Shown here piece by piece: positions 22,360-31,531 of a stretch of DNA of 35,643 bases. The notes beneath the pieces are model-generated. The model saw only the letters and a program-made list of their open reading frames with translations, was not told the DNA's origin and ran no database searches. This DNA comes from Armatimonadota bacterium. GTDB taxonomy: Bacteria; Armatimonadota; JAAZEB01. The stretch is from NCBI GenBank assembly GCA_012512505.1, contig JAAZEB010000082.1:1-35643 (forward strand), given 5' to 3'. How positions within the stretch are numbered: the first letter of the stretch is position 1; each line of letters opens with the position of its first letter. Both the position numbers and the translations under genes were made by a program.

Positions 22360-23927
22360 CCCATCCCCTTGCGCAACACCCGGCCCGGGAGGGCACCCGT
22401 ATGCCGGTCTCCCTCCTTCACCGGCACGCCGTTCACCATCACCAACTCGATGCCGTCCGGATAACGGCAGGGATCTTCGTACGTTGCCGTGTCCTGCACC
22501 GTAGCCGGATCGAACAACACCAGATCCGCCGCGGCGCCCGGGCGTAGCACACCGCGGTCGCTCAACCCCAGGCGGCCGGCGGGCGCGCCGGTCATCTTGT
22601 AGACTGCCTGCTCCAGGGTGAGCACCCGGCTCTCGCGCACGTAGCGCCCGAGGACTCGGGGGAAGGTGCCATAGAGGCGCGGGTGCGTCTTCCCCTCCAG
22701 GTGCAGGCCGTCGCTGCCCACCACTTGGTAAGGCGAGGCGAGGATGGCGCGCAGGTCCTCCTCGCTGCCGGTGTGTGCCAGGAACGAGACGCGCAGCTCC
22801 TCTTCCACCACCAGGTCACACACCAGCTCGTCGGGAGTGACGCCTCGCTCGCGGGCCACCTCGGCGAAGCTGCGCCCCTCCAGCGCCTTGTTGGCCGCCG
22901 AGGCGACACCGCACACCTGGCCGCGCGACCAATCGACGTGCCCGGCGGCCAGGTCGGCCACGGCGCGGGCACGCAGCTCCGGATCGCGTAGGCGCGGCAG
23001 CACCCCTTGCGGGCCGTCCTGGGTCACCCACTCCGGCAGCATCGCGTAAAGCAGCGTGCAGCCAGCCAGATAGGGATAGGTGTCGCACCACACGTCTACC
23101 CCCCGCGCGTGCGCGGCGGCGATCATCTCCAGCAACTGTGCCGAGCGGCCCCAGTTGGGCTTGCCCACGCAGGCCAGGTGCGCCACCTGCAGCTTCACCC
23201 CGGTTGCCTCGGCGTGGCCGATCTCCTCGGCCAGCGACTCGACCAGCCGGTCGGTGTAGCTGCGCATGTGGGTGGCATAGAGGCCGCCGTAATCCCCGGC
23301 CACGCGCATCAGCGTCCGGACCTCGTGCGCCTGGGCGCTGTTCATCGGCGCGTACCAGGGGCTGGTGGTGAACCCGAACGCCCCCGCTTCCATCCCCTGG
23401 CGCAGGAGGGCGCCCATGCGCGCCAGCTCGTCCTCACTCGCTGGCCGGGCCTCCAGCCCCATGACGGCCGCGCGCAGCGCCGCGTGCGGTACCAGGAAGG
23501 CGACGTTGACGGCGGCGCGGCCATCCAGGCGCTCCAGGTACTCCGCCACCGAGCGCCAGTCCCACTCAACGCCCGGATCCGGCCCGAAGATCGGCCCGTA
23601 GAGATTGCGCAGCAGCGGGGCAGAGTGATCGGTAAGTGGCGCGAAGCCGATCCCGCAGTTGCAGAAAACCTCGGTGGTGACGCCCTGCATCACCTTCGGC
23701 GCGTGGCACCCGTCCGCCAGGAGGGCAACGTCGGCGTGGGTGTGGATGTCGATGAACCCGGGTGCCAGCACCCGCCCGGCACCTGCCACCGTGTGCCGGG
23801 CCTGGACGCCCGCCAGGTGGCCCACCGCGGCGATGGAGCCCCCCGTCACCGCCACGTCGGCGCGGAACACCGCCGCCCCCGTGCCATCGACCACCAGGGC
23901 ATCCCGGAAGAGCCAATCCGCGTTCAA
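22356..23927 (-). CDS. N-acyl-D-amino-acid deacylase (D-aminoacylase family)
   Basis: This is a 523-residue amidohydrolase. FIDIHTHAD near 58-66 is the HxH metal site. EVFCNCGIGFAP near 86-97 carries the Cys that bridges zinc in D-aminoacylases. GLYATHMRSY near 216 and VAHLACVGKPNWG near 248 supply the two further His ligands, and VVGSDGLH near 405 has the catalytic Asp. The family hydrolyses N-acyl-D-amino acids, which can come from peptidoglycan. The start is uncertain: GAGGAG lies five bases before TTG 23927, while GTG 23933 is too close to that site. The stop codon lies inside the end of a MITE-like repeat. Confidence 0.9.
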   Translation of the reverse strand: MNADWLFRDALVVDGTGAAVFRADVAVTGGSIAAVGHLAGVQARHTVAGAGRVLAPGFIDIHTHADVALLADGCHAPKVMQGVTTEVFCNCGIGFAPLTDHSAPLLRNLYGPIFGPDPGVEWDWRSVAEYLERLDGRAAVNVAFLVPHAALRAAVMGLEARPASEDELARMGALLRQGMEAGAFGFTTSPWYAPMNSAQAHEVRTLMRVAGDYGGLYATHMRSYTDRLVESLAEEIGHAEATGVKLQVAHLACVGKPNWGRSAQLLEMIAAAHARGVDVWCDTYPYLAGCTLLYAMLPEWVTQDGPQGVLPRLRDPELRARAVADLAAGHVDWSRGQVCGVASAANKALEGRSFAEVARERGVTPDELVCDLVVEEELRVSFLAHTGSEEDLRAILASPYQVVGSDGLHLEGKTHPRLYGTFPRVLGRYVRESRVLTLEQAVYKMTGAPAGRLGLSDRGVLRPGAAADLVLFDPATVQDTATYEDPCRYPDGIELVMVNGVPVKEGDRHTGALPGRVLRKGMG

Positions 23928-23984
23928 TCTCACTCCTCACCGGCGCCGCGCCGCCCGGTTCGTGCCTCAATCCGCAATCGCCCG

Positions 23985-24855
23985 TCACCCCATGCAGGCA
24001 AGGGCGACGCGCACGTTCTCCGCCACCTGATCCGGCTGGTGCTTCGTGTAGACCCCCATCACCACCGCGTCGGTGGAGCGAATGTGGGCGTAGGCGAAGC
24101 GCAGGGCATCCACCGGGTCGTTCCGGCCGGCGGCGAAGACCTTATAGGCCAGGCAAGGGCGCTCCAGCTCCTGCAGCGCGGCCACCGCCGCCTCCCGGTC
24201 TTCCGCCAAGTACTGCTCTTCCTGGTCCGCGACTTCGATGCGGCCGCGGCGCCCGGTCAGGTTGTAGAAGCAGACCAGGTGGAACTCTTGCCCCAGGTTC
24301 AGGCGCTGGGCTTCCAGGTGGGCGGCTGGCTGGTGGGCCGCGATGCCAGGTACCATCCCCAACTCCCGGATCAGCGCCAGCGGCGCGCGCAGCTTCTCCA
24401 GTTGGCCCCGCTCGAAGTGCTGGTCTACCACGCCCCCCTGGATGTAACACGCGTGCGCGCCGAAATGTTTCGCGCGGCGGATGTTGTCCTCCAGCGAGCC
24501 CATCTCGGGAGCGGTTTGCGCCAGCCACTGGATCGTGCCGCCTTCGTTCCAGTACTCGTGCAGCAGGCGCATGATGTGCTGGTCGGCCCGGGCCACCAGG
24601 GCGTTGATCCCGAGCCGCTCACACTCGCGCAGCGTCTCCTTGATCCGCGCGCAGGTGTAGTAGGCAAGCATCTCACGGTCTCTCTCCCCACTTTGGTGAG
24701 AGATCCCGCTGAACGGGTTGCCGCCGACGATTAGGCGACTCCCCTGCCCACACCTGCACCCCGCCCACCTGCGCCGGCACGCTGAACGGGTTGCCGCCGA
24801 CGATTAGGCGACTCACTTCGAGGCGACCCAACGCCACCCGCGGCATGCTGTGCAT
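23985..24855 (-). pseudogene. Frameshifted TIM-barrel protein (aldo/keto reductase-like N terminus)
   Basis: The gene starts at ATG 24855 (GGAGG five bases upstream) as MHSMPRVALGRLEVSRLIVGGNPFS. It then runs into a different frame and stops near 24673. The rest (from MLAYYTCARIK, 228 residues) is open to 23985. Removing 73 bases (24742-24814) rejoins the frames to read GGNPFS, GISHQSGERDRE, MLAYYT: a continuous protein of 265 residues with the expected NPFSG-SHQ signature of this uncharacterised family. Later blocks are GINALVARADQHIMRLLHEYW, IQWLAQTAPE, GAHACYIQGGVVD. If real, the gene is inactive; an assembly error is possible. Translation could restart at 24671, but that would lack the first barrel strand. 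Confidence 0.85.
24707..24814. repeat. 35-bp direct repeat flanking a 38-bp insertion
   Basis: The 35 bases at 24707-24741 recur exactly at 24780-24814 (beginning CGCTGAACGGG, ending GGCGACTC). Between them are 38 bases (24742-24779) with no counterpart in the coding sequence. The offset of 73 is not a multiple of three and explains the frameshift in the gene at 23985-24855. The 38-base segment has internal similarity on the minus strand (GCAGGTGGGCGGG and GCAGGTGTGGGC). Confidence 0.95.
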
Positions 24856-25066
24856 CGGCTCCTCCGTGCTCCCCGGTCAGGAACGCTCTCACTGGCCGAT
24901 TCGGCGCCACGGGCCCGGCATCCTGCCACTATGCGATGCAGGGGCCTTGACCACCGACGGCGAAGGCGTGGCAAGGAGTGCGCCGCGTCCGACGCGACGG
25001 GGCAAGGGCGGAGGCGGCGAAGGCTTTCTGCTACCTGCTAAACCAGACACCCAAAGGAGTGATCGC

Positions 25067-28000
25067 ATGTCGCGCTCGATGCTGGTTCGTGCTGGGGTGC
25101 TCATCGGTCTGATTCTGTCGGCGGCATGGGCGCAGAACCCCTCGCGGCTGGAAGGCTGGACCTACCGCTGCGATAACCACTTCCTCAGCGACGAGTGGGC
25201 CGACAAAACGGGAAGGGCACTCAACGACGGCGACCTGTCCCGCCAGGGCGTGGTCATCTACACCGGCGGCACCATCGTGGTCGACATCAACCTTGGGAAG
25301 CCCGCGCGCGTCTCCTCGGTGGCGGCGCACGTCTCGCGCCCGAACGATAACTACAAGCTCCGCACGTTCACCGTGCAAGCGAAGTTGCTGGGCCACTACC
25401 AGCCGGTCGCCAGTGTGGAGGGGTTCTGGGGCCACACCGAGCAGCGCAACTTCCGGTTGGAGGCAAAGGGCTTCGACGTCACCACCGACAGCCTCCGGCT
25501 CGTCTTCGATGCCGCCTCGATCCTCTACCTGGCCGAGGTCGAGGTGTTCGGCACGCCGGCATCCAGCGCCAGTGCCGCGGCCGTCCGCGTGCCCCCCTTG
25601 GCGACGGCGAAACCGTCGGCGCGTGCCCTCGACGTGGACGGCGACGGCAAGACGGAGGTCGTGCTGGAGAACAGCCTGGTGCGCCTGGTGTTCTGGCCGG
25701 CCGACGGGGGTGTCTGTCGCAGCTTCCTCTACAAGCCGGCCAACTGCGAGCTTGTCGGCTCGGCCAGCGCGCAGTATGGCCTCCTGCGCGATCAGCTCTG
25801 GTCGCCCAACTACTCCTTCGCCGGCCGGCCCTACGAGTGGCGCACCGGGGGTGACGAGCGGAGCGCCTGGGTCGAGCTCTCTACGTCGGGCGCGGGAGGC
25901 ATGCTCAGCTTCACGCGCCTCTCCAAGCGAATCCGCCTCATCGAAGGGAGCCCGGTCGCCCAGGTGCACTACCGGCTGCTGAACGATCCCTCGTCGCAGA
26001 CGGAGTACGCCTACGGCCTCTGGTTCCACCACTTCACGGGGGTACCAGGCGGCGAGAACCGCTACTACGACCCGACCGAGGAAGGCGTGCGGGAGTTCCG
26101 GTTCGCTCCGCAGGCGGGCGACGAGGGCTCGGAGGCGTGGCATCACAACCCGGCCCGGGGGTGGACCGCCGTCTGCGGGGCGAACGGCGCCGGCCTGGCG
26201 ATGGCGGTCGACTACCGCTACTTGCAGTGCTTCTACCACTGGGGCGGCGTGGGGGTGCCGGTGGCCACGCACGAGTGGCGCTTCAACCGCATCCCGCTGA
26301 AGAGCGGCCAGGCGCTGGAGACCGACCTGGCCCTGATGCCGTTCCAGGGCCTGAGCCGGGTAGACGGCGTGGTCGATGACGTGCTGGGCGCCATCTCGCT
26401 GGCACCGGCCGAGGGCGATCCCACGAGCGCCGCCGTACGGCTCCAGCTTGCTTCTCCCCTCTCGAAGCCGGCCACCGGGATCGTGCGCCTGCGCGCGCTG
26501 CCGGACGGAGCGTGGCGCGAGGTGACCCGGGTGGAGGCGCGGCCCGGCACGCCGGGCGAGGCCACCCTCTCGCTGGCCGACCTGCCACCCGGAGGCTACG
26601 TCGTGAATTGCCGGGTGCAGCGTGACGGGGCCGTGCTGGATGACTTCGAGCGGCCCTTCACGCGTGGCGGAGCGCGGCTGGCCTACCGGCGGGCGCCAAG
26701 GGAGAAGCGCGTCGGGCTGGGTCCGGAAGAGGCGCCCGCCCTGCCCCGGCACGATCTGTCGGATGCCGTGGTGACCCCGCACATCCCCTGGGCGCGACCG
26801 CTGCCCGGTGGGCCGATCAAGGCGGTGGTCCTCTGCGACGATATGAACGCCCGCGAGGTGATCGAGCTGAAGCAGCGCCTCGACCTCGACCTGACCTACG
26901 TGAAGTTCCGAACCTACTCCTGGAAGGAGGAGGACCTTTACTGCGGCGACCGCTCGATCGCCACGCCCGAGCAGGCGAACAAGCGCCTCCTGGAAGCCCT
27001 GAACGCCCAACGCTACGAACTCTTCGTGCTGGCCGGCTTCCACTGGAACGAGCACTTCTCGCCCGAGGTGCGCGAGGCGATCACCCAGCAGGTGCGCGAG
27101 GGCGCCGGCCTCCTCTTCATCGAGCCGGATGGCTTCAAAGAGGCCGATCCGCTCGCGCCGATGATGGGCCTGGCGAAGGGCCGTGACTACCACACGTGGA
27201 CCGGCTGGCAAGCAGCCGGCGACTCGCCCCTGACCAACGGCCTGCCCTGGGAGCTCTTCCCGCAAACACGCTTCATGGACTACGAGCGCTGGCCCGAGGG
27301 AGACGTGCTGGCCCGGCTGGGGAACGGCAAGCCGCTGCTCCTCACCAACACTCTCGGGAAGGGCCGCACGGTCACCCTCACCTACGACGTGCTGACCCAC
27401 GACATGCCCTATCGGGGCTACTCGGCGCTCACGCCGATCCTCTCTTACCGGGGCGCCTTCATGCGCAACGAGTTCCGAGAGATGACCTGGCGCTACTGGG
27501 AGGCGTGGTATGCCCTGCTGGCGCGGCTCTCCGTCTGGGCCGCCGGGCGTGACACCGGGGTGCGCATTGCCCACCTGGCCCCGGTAGACGGCGCGCCCCA
27601 CGGCACGCCGGGCCAGCTCGCGCTAGCGCTGGAGGGCGGCCAGGGGCGCTACCAGGTAACGGCTGACTTCGAGAACCGCTGCGGCCGTCCCATTGGGCGC
27701 ACCCAGGCGGTCTACACCCCCGGCCAGGAACAGGTGCTGATCCCGAGACCGGCCAACCTAGGCGCGGGCATCAACCTGGTGAGCATCATCGTGCGCGACG
27801 CGGCGGGAGCCAGCGTCGCCTGGGCGCAGACCTGGATCCGGGCCTGGGCGCCGGTGGCCATCAAGAGCGTTCGGCCAGAGAAGGAGATCGTCCTGGGCGA
27901 GCGCGCCCCCCGAGCCGGCCAGCCCTACGACCGCGCCTTCCGGGCCCGGGAGCCCTTCCGCGTGGATGTGGCGCTGGCGCTGGCAGCGGACGACCCACGT

Positions 28001-30532
28001 GTGGACCAGTTCCGCGTGCGCGCGCGGCTATACGACACCCATCACCGGCTTCTGTTCGAGGAGACGCGCCCGGTTCAGGCAGGCACGTCAGAAATGCGCT
28101 TTGAGGCTCGGCCGGCTGAGCTGCGCTCCATGGGCCTGGAGTGGGAGATCACCGTACTCGGCCGCGCCGGGCAGGCGGACATCGCGACCGCGAAGGTCAT
28201 TTGCCCGTGGCCACGCGACTGGAACCGCTTCCGCCTCTCGAGCTGGAGCGGCATCTACCTGTGGCGCTCCGAGTACCTCTTCCGCTACCTGGCTCCGCTG
28301 GTCGAGGACCTGCAGGAGGTGGCGATCCACGGCGCCACGGAGCTGAGCACCGGGCACGTGTGGCGCCACTACTGGCACAACATGGAGTGGGGCTTCCTCG
28401 GCCTGCTGAGCTACATGGGCCAGGGGATACCAGACTTCATGGACAAGCAGTTCGCGGAGAAGGCGGCGAAGTACAGCGAGACACACGACAAGCAGTGGCT
28501 GGTGCGCACCCCCAGTCTCTCCGACGCGGAGTGGCGCGCGAAGGTGGCGGCGCACATGCAGGCCCAGGCGAAGCTGGCGATGCCGTTCGGCGGCGCCTAC
28601 GACTACTGCATGGGCGACGAGATGAGCCTCACCTACTACACACAGTACTTCGACTTCGACTGGTCGCCCCACTCGCTGCGCGATTTTCGCAAGTGGCTGC
28701 AGGCGCGCTATCCCAGCCTGGAGGCCCTCAACCGTGCCTGGGAAACGAGCTTCGCGACCTGGGACGCCGTCGTGCCGATGACCCTCCAGGAAGCGCAGGG
28801 CCGGGCCAACGCGGCGCCCTGGTGCGAGTTTCGCGACTTCATGAACGACGTGATCGCCGACTTCTACGCGATGGTGCAGGCAAACCTGAAAAAGGTCGAT
28901 CCGAAAGCGCGGGTCGGCCTTTCCGGCACCCAGGAGCCTCGCGCCGGCAACGGCATGGATTGGTGGAAGAACTCGAAGGCGTTCAACTACTACCACGCCT
29001 ACAACACCGGCTGGTCCAACGAGATGCGGCGCTCCTTCGCCCGGGAGACGGGCGTGGCGCAGTCGCCCTACTACGCGGGCTACTGGCAGGCCGGGCGCGC
29101 CGCCGAGAACAACCTGTTCTGGTGCCTCCTGCACGACACCAACGGCGTCAGCGCCTGGGCAACACCCATTCTCTTCTACAACGACTTCACCTACAGCGAA
29201 TCGGGCCGCGATACGCGGGCGCTGTGCCACGAGATGAAGCGCGGCATTTGGGACCTGATCCGGAGCGCCCGCCGCCTGCACGACGGCATCGCCATCCACT
29301 ACAGCCACAGCAGCATCAACGCCGCTCAGCTCCTCGGCAAGGAAGAGCAGATCGTGGTCGTTCGCGACGCGTGGGTGAAGCTGATCGAGGACCTCGGCCT
29401 ACAGTACGACTTCGTGGCGACGCCGCAGATCGAGGCGGGCGCCCTCGTCACCCCAGCGACCGCGAAACGGGGGAATGGGGCGACGGGGCAAGCCGGGCTG
29501 GGGCGGTACCGGATGCTGATCCTGCCGCAGTCGCTGGCGATTTCCGACAAGGAGAAGGCGCAGATTGAGGCGTTCGTGCGAGCCGGCGGAACGGTGATCG
29601 CCGACCGCGACGCCGGCCTGATGGACGGCAAGTGCCGCCGCCGGCCGGCGGGAATGCTCGACTCCCTCTTCGGCATCCGGCGCACCCAAGGGTCGGTGCC
29701 TGCGGCCATCGGCGCGTCGGTGCGGCTGCCGCGCACGCCGGCCATCGACCTGAAGCTCCCGGCGGCGGAGGCCGTGCAGGTCACCACCGCGCGGGCCTAC
29801 GGCTCGCTCAAGGCCGCGAAGGCGCCGGTAGTCACCTGCAACACCTTCGGCAAGGGGTCGGCCTGGTACCTCAACCTCGACCTGACGCCCTTCGACAACG
29901 AGCGCGTGTTCCACACACCGACCGAGAAGGGGCTGCGCTCCGCCATGAAGGCGATCCTGGCCGGCGCGGGCGTGAAGCCACAGGTCAGCATCACGCTGGC
30001 ATCCGGGCGGGCGCCGCACGTCGAGGTCGTGCGCTACGCGGCCGGGGAACTGCGGTACATCGGCCTGTTGAGCGGCGTGGACCGGGAGGAGATGGCGCGG
30101 GTCACCTTCCCGCAGGCGCGTTACGTCTACGACTGCCGCAAGGGAGAGGCGCTGGGCAAGCATCGGGAAGTGCGCGCCACGCTCGTGGGCGGGCAGGCAC
30201 GCGTCTACTGTCTCTCGCCGAAGCCACTGCTGGCGCCGCGCCTGGCCCTGGCTGGCGGGGGCGTGAAGCCGGGCGGCGCCGTGGCCTACACCGTCGCCCT
30301 TCCGGGCGGCAGCGATGCCCGCAAGCAGCTCGTGCGGCTAACGGTGCTGCGGCCAGATGGGAGCGAGTATGGCGACTACGCCCGCAACCTCCTGCTGGGC
30401 AGCAAGGCGTTTTCGGGCAGCTTCCGCCTGGCGCTGAACGACCCGCCGGGCAAGTGGCGCGTGGTCGCCCGTGACCTGTGCAGCGGCCAGAAGGCCACGG
30501 CGGCGCTGACGGTACGAGCAACGTCTCGCTGA
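25067..30532 (+). CDS. Giant secreted GH42-like multidomain protein
   Basis: An 1821-residue protein, far longer than GH42 beta-galactosidases (about 650-700). In order: signal peptide 1-22; a discoidin-like (F5/8C) domain about 30-165; a Ca-loop-like DVDGDGKTEV near 187, then a beta-rich region to about 560; a ThuA/GATase1-like domain about 580-790 (IKAVVLCDDMNAREV, GLLFIEPDG); Ig-like strands about 830-1040; a GH42-like barrel about 1050-1410 with MGDEMSL (Glu1185 a candidate acid/base) and LRDFRKWLQARYPSLEALNRAW; a beta-galactosidase trimerisation-like domain about 1480-1540 (RMLILPQSLAISDKEKAQI); C-terminal beta-domains. ATG 25067 follows AAAGGAG. The nucleophile is not obvious, so specificity is unknown. 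A thioesterase gene follows 54 bases later. Confidence 0.85.
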   Translation: MSRSMLVRAGVLIGLILSAAWAQNPSRLEGWTYRCDNHFLSDEWADKTGRALNDGDLSRQGVVIYTGGTIVVDINLGKPARVSSVAAHVSRPNDNYKLRTFTVQAKLLGHYQPVASVEGFWGHTEQRNFRLEAKGFDVTTDSLRLVFDAASILYLAEVEVFGTPASSASAAAVRVPPLATAKPSARALDVDGDGKTEVVLENSLVRLVFWPADGGVCRSFLYKPANCELVGSASAQYGLLRDQLWSPNYSFAGRPYEWRTGGDERSAWVELSTSGAGGMLSFTRLSKRIRLIEGSPVAQVHYRLLNDPSSQTEYAYGLWFHHFTGVPGGENRYYDPTEEGVREFRFAPQAGDEGSEAWHHNPARGWTAVCGANGAGLAMAVDYRYLQCFYHWGGVGVPVATHEWRFNRIPLKSGQALETDLALMPFQGLSRVDGVVDDVLGAISLAPAEGDPTSAAVRLQLASPLSKPATGIVRLRALPDGAWREVTRVEARPGTPGEATLSLADLPPGGYVVNCRVQRDGAVLDDFERPFTRGGARLAYRRAPREKRVGLGPEEAPALPRHDLSDAVVTPHIPWARPLPGGPIKAVVLCDDMNAREVIELKQRLDLDLTYVKFRTYSWKEEDLYCGDRSIATPEQANKRLLEALNAQRYELFVLAGFHWNEHFSPEVREAITQQVREGAGLLFIEPDGFKEADPLAPMMGLAKGRDYHTWTGWQAAGDSPLTNGLPWELFPQTRFMDYERWPEGDVLARLGNGKPLLLTNTLGKGRTVTLTYDVLTHDMPYRGYSALTPILSYRGAFMRNEFREMTWRYWEAWYALLARLSVWAAGRDTGVRIAHLAPVDGAPHGTPGQLALALEGGQGRYQVTADFENRCGRPIGRTQAVYTPGQEQVLIPRPANLGAGINLVSIIVRDAAGASVAWAQTWIRAWAPVAIKSVRPEKEIVLGERAPRAGQPYDRAFRAREPFRVDVALALAADDPRVDQFRVRARLYDTHHRLLFEETRPVQAGTSEMRFEARPAELRSMGLEWEITVLGRAGQADIATAKVICPWPRDWNRFRLSSWSGIYLWRSEYLFRYLAPLVEDLQEVAIHGATELSTGHVWRHYWHNMEWGFLGLLSYMGQGIPDFMDKQFAEKAAKYSETHDKQWLVRTPSLSDAEWRAKVAAHMQAQAKLAMPFGGAYDYCMGDEMSLTYYTQYFDFDWSPHSLRDFRKWLQARYPSLEALNRAWETSFATWDAVVPMTLQEAQGRANAAPWCEFRDFMNDVIADFYAMVQANLKKVDPKARVGLSGTQEPRAGNGMDWWKNSKAFNYYHAYNTGWSNEMRRSFARETGVAQSPYYAGYWQAGRAAENNLFWCLLHDTNGVSAWATPILFYNDFTYSESGRDTRALCHEMKRGIWDLIRSARRLHDGIAIHYSHSSINAAQLLGKEEQIVVVRDAWVKLIEDLGLQYDFVATPQIEAGALVTPATAKRGNGATGQAGLGRYRMLILPQSLAISDKEKAQIEAFVRAGGTVIADRDAGLMDGKCRRRPAGMLDSLFGIRRTQGSVPAAIGASVRLPRTPAIDLKLPAAEAVQVTTARAYGSLKAAKAPVVTCNTFGKGSAWYLNLDLTPFDNERVFHTPTEKGLRSAMKAILAGAGVKPQVSITLASGRAPHVEVVRYAAGELRYIGLLSGVDREEMARVTFPQARYVYDCRKGEALGKHREVRATLVGGQARVYCLSPKPLLAPRLALAGGGVKPGGAVAYTVALPGGSDARKQLVRLTVLRPDGSEYGDYARNLLLGSKAFSGSFRLALNDPPGKWRVVARDLCSGQKATAALTVRATSR

Positions 30533-30586
30533 CGTGGCCAGAGCGGCCACCGATGGCGAAGGCGTGGCGTGGAAAGGAGCCAGTGT

Positions 30587-31099
30587 ATGCAGCCGAAGCG
30601 GATTGAGGAGTCGCGGGTGATCCTCAGTCAGTTGATGCACCCGGAGCACGCCAACAACCTGGGCAACGTTCACGGGGGCGTGCTGATGCGGCTGATTGAC
30701 GAGGCCGGCGCCCTCTGCTCCGCCCGGCACGCCCGGCGGCCCACCGTCACCGTCGCCGTCGACTCCCTCACCTTCCTGGAGCCGGTGCAGATCGGCGACC
30801 TGGTCACCTTCTGCGCGCGCCTCACCTATGTCGGCCGCAGCGCGATGGAGGTCGAGGTGTGCGTCGAGGCCGAGGAGATCACTACCGGGGAGCGGCGGCT
30901 GACGAACCGGGCCTACGTGGTCTATGTGGCGTTGGACGCGGCGGGCCGGCCGGCAGAGGTGCCTCCGCTGCTGCTGGAGACAACCGAGGAGCGCGAGCGT
31001 TGGGAGCAGGGGCGGCAGCGGCAGGCGGAACGCCTTGCCCGCCGGGCGCGCGAGACACCGGCAGCTACCTCTGCCTGCCGCCGCCCACGGCCCGAGTGA
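30587..31099 (+). CDS. Hotdog-fold acyl-CoA thioesterase
   Basis: This is a 170-residue protein of the YciA/BFIT-type acyl-CoA hydrolase group. VILSQLMHPEHANNLGNVHGGVLMRLIDEAGALCSARHA (in pieces) at about 10-48 includes the key N-x-G-x-VHGG turn and the Asp in MRLIDEAG that attacks the thioester. VDSLTFLEPVQIGDLV at about 60-75 is the second strand set. The C terminus from about 125 is a charged helix (TTEERERWEQGRQRQAERLARRAR) beyond the hotdog core. ATG 30587 has AAAGGAG seven bases upstream. It is cytoplasmic and may be cotranscribed with the giant protein gene, though no functional link is evident. Confidence 0.92.
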   Translation: MQPKRIEESRVILSQLMHPEHANNLGNVHGGVLMRLIDEAGALCSARHARRPTVTVAVDSLTFLEPVQIGDLVTFCARLTYVGRSAMEVEVCVEAEEITTGERRLTNRAYVVYVALDAAGRPAEVPPLLLETTEERERWEQGRQRQAERLARRARETPAATSACRRPRPE

Positions 31100-31106
31100 T
31101 AGCGCC

Positions 31107-31358
31107 TCAGTCGTGCGCCGAGGGGCGGCGCAGCCGGGCCACCTTGCGGATCACGGCGATGCAGAGGAAAACCGCCACGCCAAACAGGATCGCCCCGTCG
31201 GTGCCTGCGCCCCGGGTGATCGAGCGCCCTGACTGCACCAGGGCCAGCACCGCCGCCAGGCCGAGGATGATCGCCGTCGCGGCGTCGTAGTGGGCCGCTC
31301 CGCGCTCTCGCCAGTCCCCCCGGCGCCAGCCACCGGGCGCCGGCCAGATCGTGCGCAT
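31107..31358 (-). CDS. Small two-span membrane protein (hypothetical)
   Basis: An 83-residue protein: a Trp/Arg-rich N terminus (MRTIWPAPGGWRRGDWRERG), a first membrane segment AATAIILGLAAVLALVQSG, a short loop, a second segment DGAILFGVAVFLCIAVI, then a basic tail RKVARLRRPSAHD. This is a helical hairpin with both ends probably inside (positive-inside rule). The start at ATG 31358 is supported by GGGAGG seven bases upstream. It is convergent with the thioesterase gene, 7 bases apart. I do not recognise a named family. The gap 31359-31531 upstream shows nothing else. Confidence 0.75.
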   Translation of the reverse strand: MRTIWPAPGGWRRGDWRERGAAHYDAATAIILGLAAVLALVQSGRSITRGAGTDGAILFGVAVFLCIAVIRKVARLRRPSAHD

Positions 31359-31531
31359 TGCCAGTCCTCCCACGGTCAAGATTCCAGACCAAACGTTGCT
31401 GCGACAGTACCCGTTTCGCGCCGCCTCACCCGGTTCCCTGCCGGCCAGGCATCCAGTCTGCCGGCAGCCCGTTCAGGAACAGAGCGGGCGCAGTGGCTCG
31501 TCACCGGGCAAACCACCGCGCCCACCACCGC

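Noticed and set aside
24673-24855. A separate 60-residue gene
   Set aside because: Its first 25 residues are the N terminus of the gene at 23985; the rest is out-of-frame sequence caused by the 73-bp duplication.
25031-27601. 856-residue minus-strand frame opposite the giant GH42-like gene
   Set aside because: It is an antisense shadow in GC-rich DNA: no family features, rich in Arg/Gly/His/Ala, and the plus frame has clear domains.
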